Notes: a model not told the origin generated them from the sequence alone. A stretch of 36,226 nucleotides of DNA from an uncultured Collinsella sp. (GCA_902492755.1 CABUNB010000024.1:1-36226); one strand, 5' to 3'. Counted from the first letter of the stretch, positions 1 to 8,384 are shown. A program made the numbers and translations.

Positions 1-61
1 GGTCTTTCATGCAGCAGGGGCTCTCAATGTTTTTTATGTCCTGCTCATATCGTCTGGCAGG

Positions 62-661
62 TTAGGCCTGGAAGGTGTCGCGGTCGGGCGCGAAGGACTG
101 CATGGCCGCGATGGTGCGGTCAAAGAGCTCGGGGAGCTCCCAGCCCAGCATCTCGGCGCCCTGCGAAATCACGTCGCGCGAGCAGCCGGCGGCAAAGCGT
201 TTGTCCTTGAACTTCTTCTTGAGCGACTTGGTCGTAAAGTCCATGACACTCTTGCTTGGGCGCATGATGACGGCGGCACCGATCAAGCCGGTGAGCTCGT
301 CGCAGGCAAACAGAATCTTCTCCATCTGCAGTTCGGGCTTAGGCAGTGAAGCATTGAAATCGGACGTGTGCGTCTGGATAGCGCGGATGAGCTCGGGCGA
401 TGCGCCCTCGCCTTCAAGGATCTCGGCCGCATAGATGGTGTGGTTCATGGGGTCGTCCTCATGCTCCTCCCAATCCAAGTCGTGCAGCAGGCCGACGATG
501 CCCCAGAACTCCTCGTTCTCGGGGTCGAACTCGCGCGCAAAATAGCGCATGGTGCCCTCGACGGTCTCACCGTGGGTGATGTGGAACGGGTCCTTGTTGT
601 GCTCGTTGAGCAGTTCGAACGCGCGGTCGCGGGTGATTCCGGCGGAAAGCGTCTGGGACAT
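62..661 (-). CDS. HD-domain hydrolase, hypothetical
   Basis: This 199-residue protein has an HD-type metal-binding signature: H30 in HITHGE and the His-Asp pair H60-D61 in LLHDLDWE. These are the usual ligands of HD-superfamily phosphohydrolases, which act on nucleotides or other phosphoesters. The substrate cannot be read from sequence. The ATG at 661 is chosen because AGGAGG lies 7 bases upstream; an in-frame extension further upstream runs through the proA terminator and is not coding. No signal peptide or membrane segment is seen, so it is probably cytoplasmic. It follows proA in the same direction but is separated from it by a terminator, so it is probably its own unit. The HD assignment is good; the role is unknown. 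Confidence 0.8.
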   Translation of the reverse strand: MSQTLSAGITRDRAFELLNEHNKDPFHITHGETVEGTMRYFAREFDPENEEFWGIVGLLHDLDWEEHEDDPMNHTIYAAEILEGEGASPELIRAIQTHTSDFNASLPKPELQMEKILFACDELTGLIGAAVIMRPSKSVMDFTTKSLKKKFKDKRFAAGCSRDVISQGAEMLGWELPELFDRTIAAMQSFAPDRDTFQA

Positions 662-753
662 GGCAATACCTCCTGGTGATTCGGTGCTAGGACACGGTGT
701 CACTATCGTATATCGCCGCGGCTCAAGCCGAAAGGCAGAAAAGGTTTGAGGAG

Positions 754-781
754 AAAAAAGCCGGGCGAACGTGTGCCCGGC
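754..781 (-). terminator. Rho-independent terminator after proA
   Basis: Read leftward, GCCGGGC (775-781) pairs with GCCCGGC (760-766) and is followed by six T (754-759). It lies about 50 bases beyond the proA stop and closes that transcript before the HD-domain gene. Confidence 0.8.
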
Positions 782-794
782 AAAACCGCAGATA

Positions 795-833
795 AAACCT
801 GCCAAAATAAACCTGTCCCTTTTTGGTAGGTTT
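795..833. repeat. GGGAC-loop hairpin, overlaps proA stop
   Basis: AAACCTGCCAAAA (795-807) pairs with TTTTGGTAGGTTT (821-833) through one G-T pair. The 13-base loop contains CTGTCCC. The right arm overlaps the proA stop codon at 832-834. This is one member of a set of hairpins in this window with different arms but a shared GGGAC/GTCCC core. Confidence 0.65.
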
Positions 834-2118
834 AGGGACGGACCTGGCCGGTGCCGCGGAGCTTGTATTTGTAGGTGGTGAGGGCCTCGGCGGCGAAGGG
901 TCCGCGGGCGTGGAGCTTTTGGGTCGAGATGCCGATCTCGGCACCCAGCCCAAACTCGCCGCCGTCGGTGAAGCGTGTGCTGGCGTTGGCATACACGGCC
1001 GAGGCATCGACCGCGCCGAGGAAGCGCTCGCAAGCATCCGTGTCCTCGGCAACGATGGCCTCGGAGTGCATCGTGCCGTAGCGATTGATGTGTGCGATGG
1101 CCTCGTCCTCGTTTGCCACGACCTTCACGCTCATCTCGAGCGCCAGGTACTCGCGACCCCAGTCCTCCTCAGTCGCGGCGACGTAGTCATCGCCCTCCAC
1201 AAAGCCGGCGTCGGCGCACGCGGCGCACGTGGCCTCGTCGCCGTGAATGAGCACGCCGTGGTCGTGCAGCACGGCAACGACCGCAGGCAAAAACACATTG
1301 GCCACAGCATGGTCGACCAGCAGCGACTCGGCGGCATTGCACACGCCCACGCGCTGGGTCTTGGCATTGACGATAATATTGAGCGCTTTATCGAAGTCGG
1401 CGGACTCATGCACGTAGATGTGGCAGTTGCCCGTGCCTGTCTCGATCACCGGCACAAGCGACTCGCGCACGCAGCGCTGGATCAGGCCTGCACCGCCGCG
1501 CGGAATGAGTACGTCGACAATACCGCGGAGCTTCATGAGCTCGCCGGTGGCCTCGCGGTCGGTGGACTCAATCATCGAGACGGCCTCGCGCGGGAAGCCC
1601 TTGGCCTCGAGCGCATCGGCCAGCAGCTCGGCGATCATGGCACACGAGTGATAGGCCAGCGAACCGCCGCGCAGAATGCAGGCGTTGCCGGTGCGGATGC
1701 AGATGCCCGCGGCGTCGGCCGTCACGTTGGGGCGCGCCTCATACACCATGGCGACCAGGCCCAATGGCACGCTCACGCGGGTGAGGTCCACGCCGCTTGC
1801 GAGCACGCGGTGGTCGAGCACGCGGCCCACGGGATCGGGCAGCTCGGCGAGCTTTTCCAGGCCGGCAGCCATACCCTCAACGCGCTCGGGCGTCAGCAGC
1901 AGACGGTCGAGGAGCCCCGCCGAGGTCCCCGCATCACGCGCGGCGGACATATCGAGCTCGTTGGCGGCAACGATGGAATCGACACCGTTGCGCAGTGCTG
2001 CGGCCATGGCGCGCACGGCCTCCTGGCGCTGCTCGTCGCTCGCCGTGGCAAGCGAGGCCGACGCTGCCTTGGCGGCAACGGCAAGATCGTGGACATACAT
2101 GGCTATAACGACCGACAT
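832..2118 (-). CDS. proA: Glutamate-5-semialdehyde dehydrogenase (gamma-glutamyl phosphate reductase)
   Basis: This 428-residue enzyme reduces gamma-glutamyl phosphate to glutamate-5-semialdehyde with NADPH, the second step of proline synthesis. The length is normal for ProA. The aldehyde dehydrogenase-type catalytic cysteine is visible in RVGVCNAAESL, and the segments MVYEARPNVT and IPRGGAGLI are typical of the family. The ATG at 2118 has AGGAG about 12 bases upstream. A second ATG six codons downstream (MYVHDLAV) is possible. The partner gene proB lies in the same orientation at 3749-4876, but a peptidase gene on the other strand separates them, so the usual proBA operon is broken. A terminator at 754-781 follows. 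The identification is secure. Confidence 0.97.
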   Translation of the reverse strand: MSVVIAMYVHDLAVAAKAASASLATASDEQRQEAVRAMAAALRNGVDSIVAANELDMSAARDAGTSAGLLDRLLLTPERVEGMAAGLEKLAELPDPVGRVLDHRVLASGVDLTRVSVPLGLVAMVYEARPNVTADAAGICIRTGNACILRGGSLAYHSCAMIAELLADALEAKGFPREAVSMIESTDREATGELMKLRGIVDVLIPRGGAGLIQRCVRESLVPVIETGTGNCHIYVHESADFDKALNIIVNAKTQRVGVCNAAESLLVDHAVANVFLPAVVAVLHDHGVLIHGDEATCAACADAGFVEGDDYVAATEEDWGREYLALEMSVKVVANEDEAIAHINRYGTMHSEAIVAEDTDACERFLGAVDASAVYANASTRFTDGGEFGLGAEIGISTQKLHARGPFAAEALTTYKYKLRGTGQVRP

Positions 2119-2230
2119 GGGCGGCCCTTTCTCCTAGAAGTTTGCAACCATGGTAGCCGATTTGCGCATGACCTCACCCGCGGCGGTAGAATTGGTCAAC
2201 CCGAAACACCGCAACGAACGGAAGTATCAC

Positions 2231-3649
2231 ATGGCGCTCATCACTTCGTACCACGTCCCCGGCCTGTATGTCGAGGACCACAGCATCGATGTCCCCCTCG
2301 ACTGGCGCGGCCTGGAGCCGATGCTCCTGGCCGTTGGCAGCACCATGCGCCGCGGCGCCATGCCGGCGCCCATCGCCGGCGCGCCCGAGAGCATCAAGCT
2401 CTTCTACCGCGTGGTTTGCGCGCCCGACCGCATCAACGACGACCTGCCGCTGCTCCTGTTTTTACAGGGCGGCCCCGGCGGCGAGAGCCCGCGTCCGTTG
2501 TCGCCCACAAGCGATGGCTGGATCGAGGAGGCCGTCAAACACTTCCGCGTGGTCCTGCCCGACCAGCGCGGCACCGGACGCAGTAGCTGCGTGGACGGAC
2601 GCACGATCGCGGCCTTGGGCGAGCGCGCCGAGGCAGCCGGCGCCGATGCGGACCGCTCGCAGGCAGACTTCCTCAAGCGTCACCTCGCCAGCTCTATCGT
2701 GCGCGATTTTGAGTACCTGCGCCTGGTGGGCTTTGGCGGCAGGCCCTGGGTCACGCTCGGGCAGAGCTACGGCGGCTTTTTGACGCTGAGCTATCTGTCG
2801 CTCTTCCCCGAGGGCGTGGCGGCAAGCTTTACCTGCGGCGGCATCCCCCACGTGCCGGCGAGCGCAAGCGAGGTCTACGCGCACACCTTCCCGCGCATGG
2901 CTGCCAAGACGCAGCAGTATTACGACCGCTACCCCGCCGACGTCGAACGCGTGGCGGCGCTGGCCGATGCGATCGAAGAGCAAAAGCCCACGTTGCCCGA
3001 CGGCTCGCCGATGACGGTCGAGCGCCTGCAGCTCATGGGCAGCGACTTTGGCATGAAGCCGAGCTTTGAGCGCATGCATTGGATTATCGATCATGCTTTT
3101 GTTGACGGCGACGGCACGCTGACCTGCGGTGCCTCGGTATCTGACAGCTTTTTGATGCGCGCCTTCGAGCGCACCAACACGCGCACGAATCCGCTGTACT
3201 GGACGCTTCAGGAGTTCATCTACGCCGACGGCGACACCATGCCCATTCGCTGGGCCGCGGCAGAAGAGAAGGCACACCGTGCCGAGTTCGACACGCTCGC
3301 GCGCCCGCTCATGTTTACCGGCGAGGCCATGTTCCCGTGGATGTTCGAGCAGATGCCCGAGCTCAAGCCCTTCAAGCCCGCCATGGACCTGCTGATGGAA
3401 GACACAAGCTGGGACAAGATCTACGACCCACAGCGCCTGGCCTGCAACGAAGTGCCACTCCAGGCCGCGGTGTATTTCGACGACATGTACGTGGATTCGG
3501 ACCTGCAGCTCGACACGCTCAGCCGCGTGGGCAACTCGCATGCCTGGGTGACGAACGAGTTCGAGCACGACGGCCTGCACGGCAGTGTGGTGTTCAAGCA
3601 CCTCTTCCACGAAGCACTCAACCGCGGAGACCTGCGCCGGATCTTCTAA
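2231..3649 (+). CDS. S33-family alpha/beta hydrolase, prolyl aminopeptidase-like
   Basis: This 472-residue alpha/beta hydrolase resembles proline iminopeptidases (peptidase family S33), which remove N-terminal proline from peptides. The oxyanion-hole motif appears as LQGGPGGE (78-85), followed by DQRGTGRS (111-118). The nucleophile elbow is GQSYGG with Ser179, and a late histidine in DGLHGS (near 450) probably completes the triad. No signal peptide is seen. ATG 2231 begins a protein matching the family N-terminus; the SD (GGAAG) is weak, and upstream in-frame starts lie in the proA promoter region. The gene is divergent from proA and convergent with proB, which fits a role in proline supply, though that link is inference. 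Exact substrate specificity is uncertain. Confidence 0.85.
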   Translation: MALITSYHVPGLYVEDHSIDVPLDWRGLEPMLLAVGSTMRRGAMPAPIAGAPESIKLFYRVVCAPDRINDDLPLLLFLQGGPGGESPRPLSPTSDGWIEEAVKHFRVVLPDQRGTGRSSCVDGRTIAALGERAEAAGADADRSQADFLKRHLASSIVRDFEYLRLVGFGGRPWVTLGQSYGGFLTLSYLSLFPEGVAASFTCGGIPHVPASASEVYAHTFPRMAAKTQQYYDRYPADVERVAALADAIEEQKPTLPDGSPMTVERLQLMGSDFGMKPSFERMHWIIDHAFVDGDGTLTCGASVSDSFLMRAFERTNTRTNPLYWTLQEFIYADGDTMPIRWAAAEEKAHRAEFDTLARPLMFTGEAMFPWMFEQMPELKPFKPAMDLLMEDTSWDKIYDPQRLACNEVPLQAAVYFDDMYVDSDLQLDTLSRVGNSHAWVTNEFEHDGLHGSVVFKHLFHEALNRGDLRRIF

Positions 3650-3669
3650 CAAAAGAGAGTCCCCACCTA

Positions 3670-3700
3670 CCGGCACAAAAGGAGCGTCCCCAAGTGCCGG
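3670..3700. repeat. GGGAC-loop hairpin downstream of the S33 hydrolase
   Basis: CCGGCAC (3670-3676) pairs with GTGCCGG (3694-3700), with GGAGCGTCCCC in the loop. A further GAGTCCCC sits just upstream. The arm resembles that of the hairpin at 16391-16423. Confidence 0.55.
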
Positions 3701-3706
3701 CACGAG

Positions 3707-3750
3707 AAAGACAGCGCTGCGGGAAACGATCCGCAGCGCTGTCTTTCTTT
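3707..3750. terminator. Bidirectional terminator between the S33 hydrolase and proB
   Basis: AAAGACAGCGCTGCGG (3707-3722) is perfectly complementary to 3731-3746, giving a 16-bp stem with an 8-base loop. A T-rich tail follows on the plus strand. It sits between convergent genes, and the proB stop codon is at 3749-3751, so the stem can terminate both transcripts. Confidence 0.85.
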
Positions 3751-4876
3751 ATGCAAATACGATCAAGTTATCCCTGTGTATCGCCGGCTTCTCGGCCAGG
3801 TCTGCGAGCAGGCGGTTGCTGGCGATCTGGTCCTGGCGGCGGCCGGCTGCGAGCTCCAACACATCAGAATCGGCCTCAGCGATACCACGGGCGACAACCA
3901 TGCCGCTCGGGTCGCACACGTCGAGCACGTCGCCCTCGGCAAACTCACCATCGACCTGGCGAATACCCACCGCGAGCAGAGACGATCCGCGGCTGACCAG
4001 CGCCTTCGCGGCGCCGTCATCGACCGTCACCGAGCCGTGCGCCTTGTCGCCCAGTGCGATCCACAGCTTGCGGGGTGCAATGTCCAAGCGCTCCGCCGGC
4101 GGATCGAACAACGTACCCACGCTCTCGCCGAGGGCGAGGCGCACGAGCGCATCGGGCTCCTCGCCCGAGCAAATCACGCTCTGAATGCCCGCCGTCATGA
4201 GAATGCGGCTCGCGCGGATCTTGGTGATCATGCCGCCCGTACCCACCGATGTGGAAGAATCGCCCGCCGAGGCAATGATCTTGGCATCGATCTTTCGCAC
4301 GACCGGAACAAACTCAGCCGTGGGGTCCTCGTGCGGATTGGCGGTATAGAGGCCATCGATGTCCGAGAGCGTCACGCACAGATCGGCCGAAACCAGGCAG
4401 CTCACGAGTGCTGCCAGCGTATCGTTGTCGCCGAACTTAATCTCGTCGACGGTGACGGTGTCGTTCTCGTTGACGACCGGCACCACGCCCAGCTCCACCA
4501 GGCGCAGCAAGGCATCGCGCGCGTGCAGGTAGGACGTGCGACGCGCCGTATCGTGGCGCGTAAGCAGCACGAGCGAGGTGAGCAGGTCGCGCGCATGGAA
4601 CTCCTCATCGTAGGCCGACGAGATGATGCACTGGCCGGCCGAAGCGCAGGCCTGCAGGCTCGGCAGGTCGCCCACCGGCTTGCGGTCGAAGCCCAGCACG
4701 GGATATCCGCACGCGATGGCGCCCGAGCTCACCACGACCAGGCGCCAGCCAATCTTGCGCAGAGCGGCCGCCTGGTCGGCCAGGCCGCCGATAAAAGCAC
4801 GATTGACCTTGCCGTCGGCGCCCACCACCGTGGACGAGCCAATCTTTACCACCATCGTTTTATAAGAAGTCGTCAT
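3749..4876 (-). CDS. proB: Glutamate 5-kinase
   Basis: This 375-residue enzyme phosphorylates glutamate with ATP to gamma-glutamyl phosphate, the committed step of proline synthesis. The amino acid kinase domain (about 1-260) shows VVKIGSSTVV near the N-terminus, VVVSSGAIACG, NENDTVTVDEIKFGDNDTLA for substrate and ATP binding, and GTGGMITKI. A C-terminal PUA domain (about 280-365) is present, as in full-length ProB. In most bacteria the enzyme is inhibited by proline. The ATG at 4876 has no strong SD. It lies 79 bases after pncB in the same direction and may be co-transcribed with it. The identification is secure. Confidence 0.96.
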   Translation of the reverse strand: MTTSYKTMVVKIGSSTVVGADGKVNRAFIGGLADQAAALRKIGWRLVVVSSGAIACGYPVLGFDRKPVGDLPSLQACASAGQCIISSAYDEEFHARDLLTSLVLLTRHDTARRTSYLHARDALLRLVELGVVPVVNENDTVTVDEIKFGDNDTLAALVSCLVSADLCVTLSDIDGLYTANPHEDPTAEFVPVVRKIDAKIIASAGDSSTSVGTGGMITKIRASRILMTAGIQSVICSGEEPDALVRLALGESVGTLFDPPAERLDIAPRKLWIALGDKAHGSVTVDDGAAKALVSRGSSLLAVGIRQVDGEFAEGDVLDVCDPSGMVVARGIAEADSDVLELAAGRRQDQIASNRLLADLAEKPAIHRDNLIVFA

Positions 4877-4955
4877 ACGTCAAACCAATCAACTGTTCAG
4901 CGAACGGCCGAGCTGGCGGCCAAGGGAGCGTGACTCGCCCCTACCGCCCAAGGAA

Positions 4956-6461
4956 TTAGTGAGCCCAGGGAAAGGCAGAGGCCGCGGCCATGTTCTTGCG
5001 CACGAGCTCGTCGCGCACCTGAGCCAGGCCCTGCTCCATGCCCACCACATAGGTCTGCGGGTACAGGAAGCGCTTGAAAGCTGCGTCCAGATGATCGAGC
5101 GCCCAAGAACAGCGCTCGCGCGCGTCCTGGATGCTCTCACGCGGAGCCACCGCACTGCCATCGCGCACGATCGGCACCAGCAGCTCGCGATACTCAAGTT
5201 CGGACACGTCGGTCACCAGGGCGGCATCATTCACGGCCACGAGGGTATTGCCGCGCGCGGAGCCCTCCCCCGCCAGATGGTCCTCGTCGTAGATCATGTC
5301 GCAGACCGGGCCGCCAAAGCCGTCGTAATAACGGCGCACGCGTTGCACACCCGGGATCGTGCGCTTGTAGGGCTGCTCGGAGAGCTTGACCACCGGCGTC
5401 CATGGATCTGCCTCGCTCGCACGGCGGGCGGAAAGCTTGTACACGCCGCCCAGCGCCGGCTGGTCATAGCAGGTCGCAAGCTTGGTACCCACGCCAAAGC
5501 TGTCGATGGGCGCGCCCTGGTCGAGCAGCGACTGAATCGTGTACTCATCCAGATCGTTAGAAACCGAGATCCCCACATAGGGCAGGCCCTCGGCATCAAA
5601 ACGGCCGCGAACATACTTGGAGAGCTTGGCGAGGTCGCCGGAGTCGATGCGAATGGCCGACAGGCGCTCGCCCACCGCCTCCATCTCCTTGGCAACCGTA
5701 ATGGCATGCTCGCAGCCCTCGCGCACGTCATAGGTGTCGATGAGCAGCGTACAGTTCTTGGGGCTCGACTTGGCAAAGGCGCGGAAGGCCTCGAGCTCGG
5801 AATCGAAGCTCATCACCCAGCTGTGCGCATGCGTGCCAAAGACGGGAATACCGTAGCGGCGGCCGGCGAGCACATTGGACGTAGAGGAGCAGCCGGCAAC
5901 GTAGCTCGCGCGCGCAACGGCCAGGCCGCCATCGGGACCCTGGGCTCGGCGCAGGCCAAACTCGGCCACGGGACGACCGTCGGCCGCCAACACCACGCGT
6001 GCCGTCTTGGTGGCAACAAGCGTCTGGAAGCCGACGATGTTGAGCAGCGCGGTCTCGAGAAGCTGGCACTCCAGCGACGGGCCGGTGACGCGCACCATGG
6101 GCTCGCGCGGAAACACGAGCTCGCCCTCGGGCACGGCGTCAATGTTCACGTGCGCACGGAAGTTGCGCAGGTAGTCGAGGAATGCAGGCTTAAACATCGC
6201 GCCGCCGGCCGGAGCCTGGAGCGAGGCGAGGTAGTCGATATCCTCGGGCGTAAAGCGCAGATTCTCGACCAGCTCGGGCAGCTCGGCGGTGCCGCACATG
6301 ACGGCATAGGCGCTACCAAAAGGATGGTCGCGGTAAAACGCGGTAAAACAACCCTGCTCATTGGCCTTGCCGCTCTCCCACAGGCCCTGGGCCATAGTGA
6401 GCTCGTACAGATCGGTGAGCATTGCAATGTCGGTGGGATGCGAGATGTCGGTCAAAGCCAT
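4956..6461 (-). CDS. pncB: Nicotinate phosphoribosyltransferase
   Basis: This 501-residue enzyme converts nicotinate and PRPP to nicotinate mononucleotide with ATP, the entry step of the Preiss-Handler NAD salvage route. The N-terminus MLTDLYELTMAQG is diagnostic. GTHAHSW (209-215) carries the histidine region that is phosphorylated in this family. RIDSGDL and VGISVSNDLDEYTI fit the phosphate-binding barrel strands. ATG 6461 is chosen because AAAGG lies 7 bases upstream; an in-frame extension of 19 codons is unlike the family. It is cytoplasmic. The coiled-coil protein gene lies upstream, in the same direction. The identification is secure. Confidence 0.95.
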   Translation of the reverse strand: MALTDISHPTDIAMLTDLYELTMAQGLWESGKANEQGCFTAFYRDHPFGSAYAVMCGTAELPELVENLRFTPEDIDYLASLQAPAGGAMFKPAFLDYLRNFRAHVNIDAVPEGELVFPREPMVRVTGPSLECQLLETALLNIVGFQTLVATKTARVVLAADGRPVAEFGLRRAQGPDGGLAVARASYVAGCSSTSNVLAGRRYGIPVFGTHAHSWVMSFDSELEAFRAFAKSSPKNCTLLIDTYDVREGCEHAITVAKEMEAVGERLSAIRIDSGDLAKLSKYVRGRFDAEGLPYVGISVSNDLDEYTIQSLLDQGAPIDSFGVGTKLATCYDQPALGGVYKLSARRASEADPWTPVVKLSEQPYKRTIPGVQRVRRYYDGFGGPVCDMIYDEDHLAGEGSARGNTLVAVNDAALVTDVSELEYRELLVPIVRDGSAVAPRESIQDARERCSWALDHLDAAFKRFLYPQTYVVGMEQGLAQVRDELVRKNMAAASAFPWAH

Positions 6462-6545
6462 GGGGCGACCTTTCGGATGTGTGGTGCAGAATTTAAGGGT
6501 TGGACGAGAGCAGAGCATGCGGACATGACGCCCGATGCAAATCGG

Positions 6546-7004
6546 TTAGAGCAGGCCCATGCTGGTCAGGATCGTGTAGCCCATAAAGATGACAAACGCG
6601 ATGAGGGCAAAGACAATGATGATTTTTTGAGCCGGCGCCATGCCAGGGATCTCGTTCTCGCCCGTAGGCTCCTTGGAGGTAACCATGCGCTGGGCAAAGG
6701 TCATCTCGTCACGGCTCGGCTTGGGCTCGACGGACTTGGGACGAGCGGCCTTTTTAGGCTGAGGTTTGGGCGCGGCAGGTGCAGGCTTCGCAGCAGCGGG
6801 CTTGGGTGCGGGCGCGGGCGCCGGCGCGGATGCGGCGTTCGCGGCGACCTCCTCGGCCTTCGCACGCTCGGCACGCAGGGCAGCCAGCTCCTCACGCTCG
6901 CGACGGGCCTCTTCCCGAGCCTCGCGGCGGGCCTTCTCGGCGCGGAGCTCTTCCAACTCAGCGCGCTCCTCGTCGGACAATGGTTGGGACTCAAGCTCGG
7001 CCAT
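6546..7004 (-). CDS. Hypothetical coiled-coil protein with C-terminal membrane anchor
   Basis: I do not recognise a family for this 152-residue protein. Three zones are clear. Residues 10-52 form a highly charged Glu/Arg/Ala-rich coiled coil. Residues 58-98 are a Pro/Ala/Lys-rich linker with repeated PA and PK units. Residues 127-149 are a single strongly hydrophobic helix followed by only a few residues, as in a tail-anchored protein with its N-terminus in the cytoplasm. There is no signal peptide. The start has GAAAGG about 8 bases upstream. The gene begins just after the tRNA-Ala terminator and precedes pncB. A scaffold or membrane-tether role is possible, but nothing in the sequence fixes it. 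Confidence 0.75.
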   Translation of the reverse strand: MAELESQPLSDEERAELEELRAEKARREAREEARREREELAALRAERAKAEEVAANAASAPAPAPAPKPAAAKPAPAAPKPQPKKAARPKSVEPKPSRDEMTFAQRMVTSKEPTGENEIPGMAPAQKIIIVFALIAFVIFMGYTILTSMGLL

Positions 7005-7022
7005 GGTTCAGCCCTTTCTTTT

Positions 7023-7052
7023 AAAAAAAGCCGCCGACACAATGTCAGCGGC
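7023..7052 (-). terminator. Terminator of tRNA-Ala
   Basis: Read leftward, GCCGCTGACA (7043-7052) pairs with TGTCGGCGGC (7030-7039) with one G-T pair, a 3-base loop and then seven T (7023-7029). It ends the tRNA transcript 19 bases before the next start codon. Confidence 0.85.
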
Positions 7053-7068
7053 TTATCAAATCCAAGGG

Positions 7069-7141
7069 TGGAGACGAAGGGAGTCGAACCCTCGGCCTCT
7101 GCCATGCGACGGCAGCGCTCTCCCAACTGAGCTACGTCCCC
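7069..7141 (-). tRNA. tRNA-Ala (anticodon CGC)
   Basis: Read leftward from 7141, the sequence folds as a complete cloverleaf. The acceptor stem is GGGGACG with CGTCTCC, and the D arm carries AGCTCAGTTGGGAGAGC. The anticodon stem CTGCC/GGCAG encloses loop GTCGCAT with anticodon CGC (codon GCG, Ala), and the T arm holds GGTTCGACTC. The discriminator base is A at 7069. CCA is not encoded (ACCC follows), so it must be added after transcription. Confidence 0.95.
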
Positions 7142-7154
7142 AGGACAAGTCGAT

Positions 7155-7182
7155 ATTTTACCTACGGCTCGCCAACTGTCAA
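7155..7182 (-). promoter_or_regulatory. Promoter of tRNA-Ala
   Basis: On the minus strand a perfect -35 TTGACA (7177-7182) is followed after 16 bases by TAAAAT (7155-7160). The predicted start is about 6-8 bases before the mature tRNA 5' end at 7141. Confidence 0.8.
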
Positions 7183-7246
7183 CGCCCAATAACCAGTCTT
7201 TTTGGGGCGCGGCTATTTTGACAACTTTTCGAGCAGGCGATCCTCT

Positions 7247-7283
7247 CGATGATTTTTTAATCCCCGTCCCAGAAAAATCATCG
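7247..7283. repeat. GGGAC-loop hairpin after the radical SAM gene
   Basis: CGATGATTTTT (7247-7257) is perfectly complementary to AAAAATCATCG (7273-7283). The loop contains CCCCGTCCC. It lies just beyond the stop codon of the radical SAM gene and could act as its terminator, while the loop ties it to the hairpin set found elsewhere in the window. Confidence 0.6.
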
Positions 7284-7292
7284 ACGAACACA

Positions 7293-8231
7293 CTACTTTG
7301 CGCTGGTAAGAACACCGGTGGTGTCGAAGGCCGGGGTGAAGCTCTCGTCTACCGCGCCGCCCTCTTGCCAGAACATCGTCGTAAAGCCCAGGTCATCGGC
7401 ATGGTCGAGCACCTGCTCGTACTCCTCGCGCGTCACGGCGCGCGCCAGGTCGCCGCCCCGCTCGCGCATGAGGGCATTGGGCGTGTATTGGTTCATGACC
7501 GAGATCGGCACGTCACCCACCGTCTGCCACACCAGGTTCAGCACGCGGCACGAGTCATCCGCATGCCCCGGCAGCACCAGGTGGCGCACGATGATGCCGC
7601 GCTTCATGAGCCCGCCCTCATCCACCAGCTCTCCCCCGCGGCGATCGATCTCGCGCGCCATCTGGGCCAGACCTGACACGGCCACGCGCGGGTAGTCCTT
7701 AATATGAGAAAGCGACCGCGCAAGCCCGGCATCGGCATATTTAAAGTCGGTGAGCCACACATCGACCAGGTCACCCAGGGCAGCTACGGCACTCGCCCGC
7801 TCATAGCCGCTCGTGTTGTAAACGATCGGGATGTCCAGCCCGCGCTCCCTCGCTGCGGCAATCGCGGCCGGCAGCAGGTGAGCATAATGCGTCGCAGTCA
7901 CCAGGTTGATGTTGTTGGCGCCCTGGTCCTGCAGTTCCAGCATAATCTCGACCAGGCGCTCAGGTGAAATCTCAAGGCCAAAATTGCCGGTCGAGATCTC
8001 GTGGTTCTGACAATAGATGCATTTGAGCGAGCAGCCGCTAAAGAAAATCGTGCCCGAACCGGCCTCGCCCGAGATAGGCGGCTCCTCCCACATATGAAGC
8101 GCCGCGCGGGCCACCTTGAGCGTGTCGTTAGCACCGCATACGCCGCGCGCGCCCTCATCGCGCACCGCACCGCAACGGCGCGGACACAAATGGCAGGCGG
8201 GCGAAAAAAGTTCGGTCAACGACGTCGGCAT
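7293..8231 (-). CDS. Radical SAM protein, pyruvate formate-lyase activase-like (COG1313 type)
   Basis: This 312-residue protein carries the radical SAM cluster motif CSLKCIYC (C67, C71, C74), which binds a 4Fe-4S cluster and cleaves S-adenosylmethionine. Four further cysteines precede it (C13, C16, C20, C32). This arrangement matches the PFL-activase-like group whose true substrates are mostly unknown. Downstream segments such as LVTATHYAH and MNQYTPN are typical of that group. ATG 8231 is chosen because GGAG lies 9 bases upstream; a TTG five codons earlier overlaps that SD. The gene stands alone, with the tRNA-Ala promoter downstream. No pflB is in the window. Family confidence is high; the function is open. 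Confidence 0.85.
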   Translation of the reverse strand: MPTSLTELFSPACHLCPRRCGAVRDEGARGVCGANDTLKVARAALHMWEEPPISGEAGSGTIFFSGCSLKCIYCQNHEISTGNFGLEISPERLVEIMLELQDQGANNINLVTATHYAHLLPAAIAAARERGLDIPIVYNTSGYERASAVAALGDLVDVWLTDFKYADAGLARSLSHIKDYPRVAVSGLAQMAREIDRRGGELVDEGGLMKRGIIVRHLVLPGHADDSCRVLNLVWQTVGDVPISVMNQYTPNALMRERGGDLARAVTREEYEQVLDHADDLGFTTMFWQEGGAVDESFTPAFDTTGVLTSAK

Positions 8232-8384
8232 AAAAACATGCTCCAAAACAACGATTCAGCAGGTCAAACGTAAAGGGCCAGACCGCGTAGACGGCTCCGT
8301 CCCTAAGGCGCCGTAATCGTCCGACACGATTTTTGTAATGTCAAGACTGGAATCGACAAAGTGCCGCTTTATGATGTAGGTATT
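8232..8384. other. Intergenic region upstream of the RNA candidate
   Basis: No gene is seen here. ACGGC (8291-8295) and GCCGT (8310-8314) form a weak hairpin around CTCCGTCCCTAAGG, possibly a degraded member of the GGGAC-loop set. TATGAT at 8370-8375 could be the -10 box of the RNA candidate that follows; no good -35 is visible. Confidence 0.4.

Noticed and set aside
4959..7130. A very long open frame on the plus strand antisense to pncB and the coiled-coil gene
   Set aside because: Its composition is low-complexity Arg/Ala/His and it has no SD. It mirrors the codon periodicity of the real minus-strand genes, including the tRNA.
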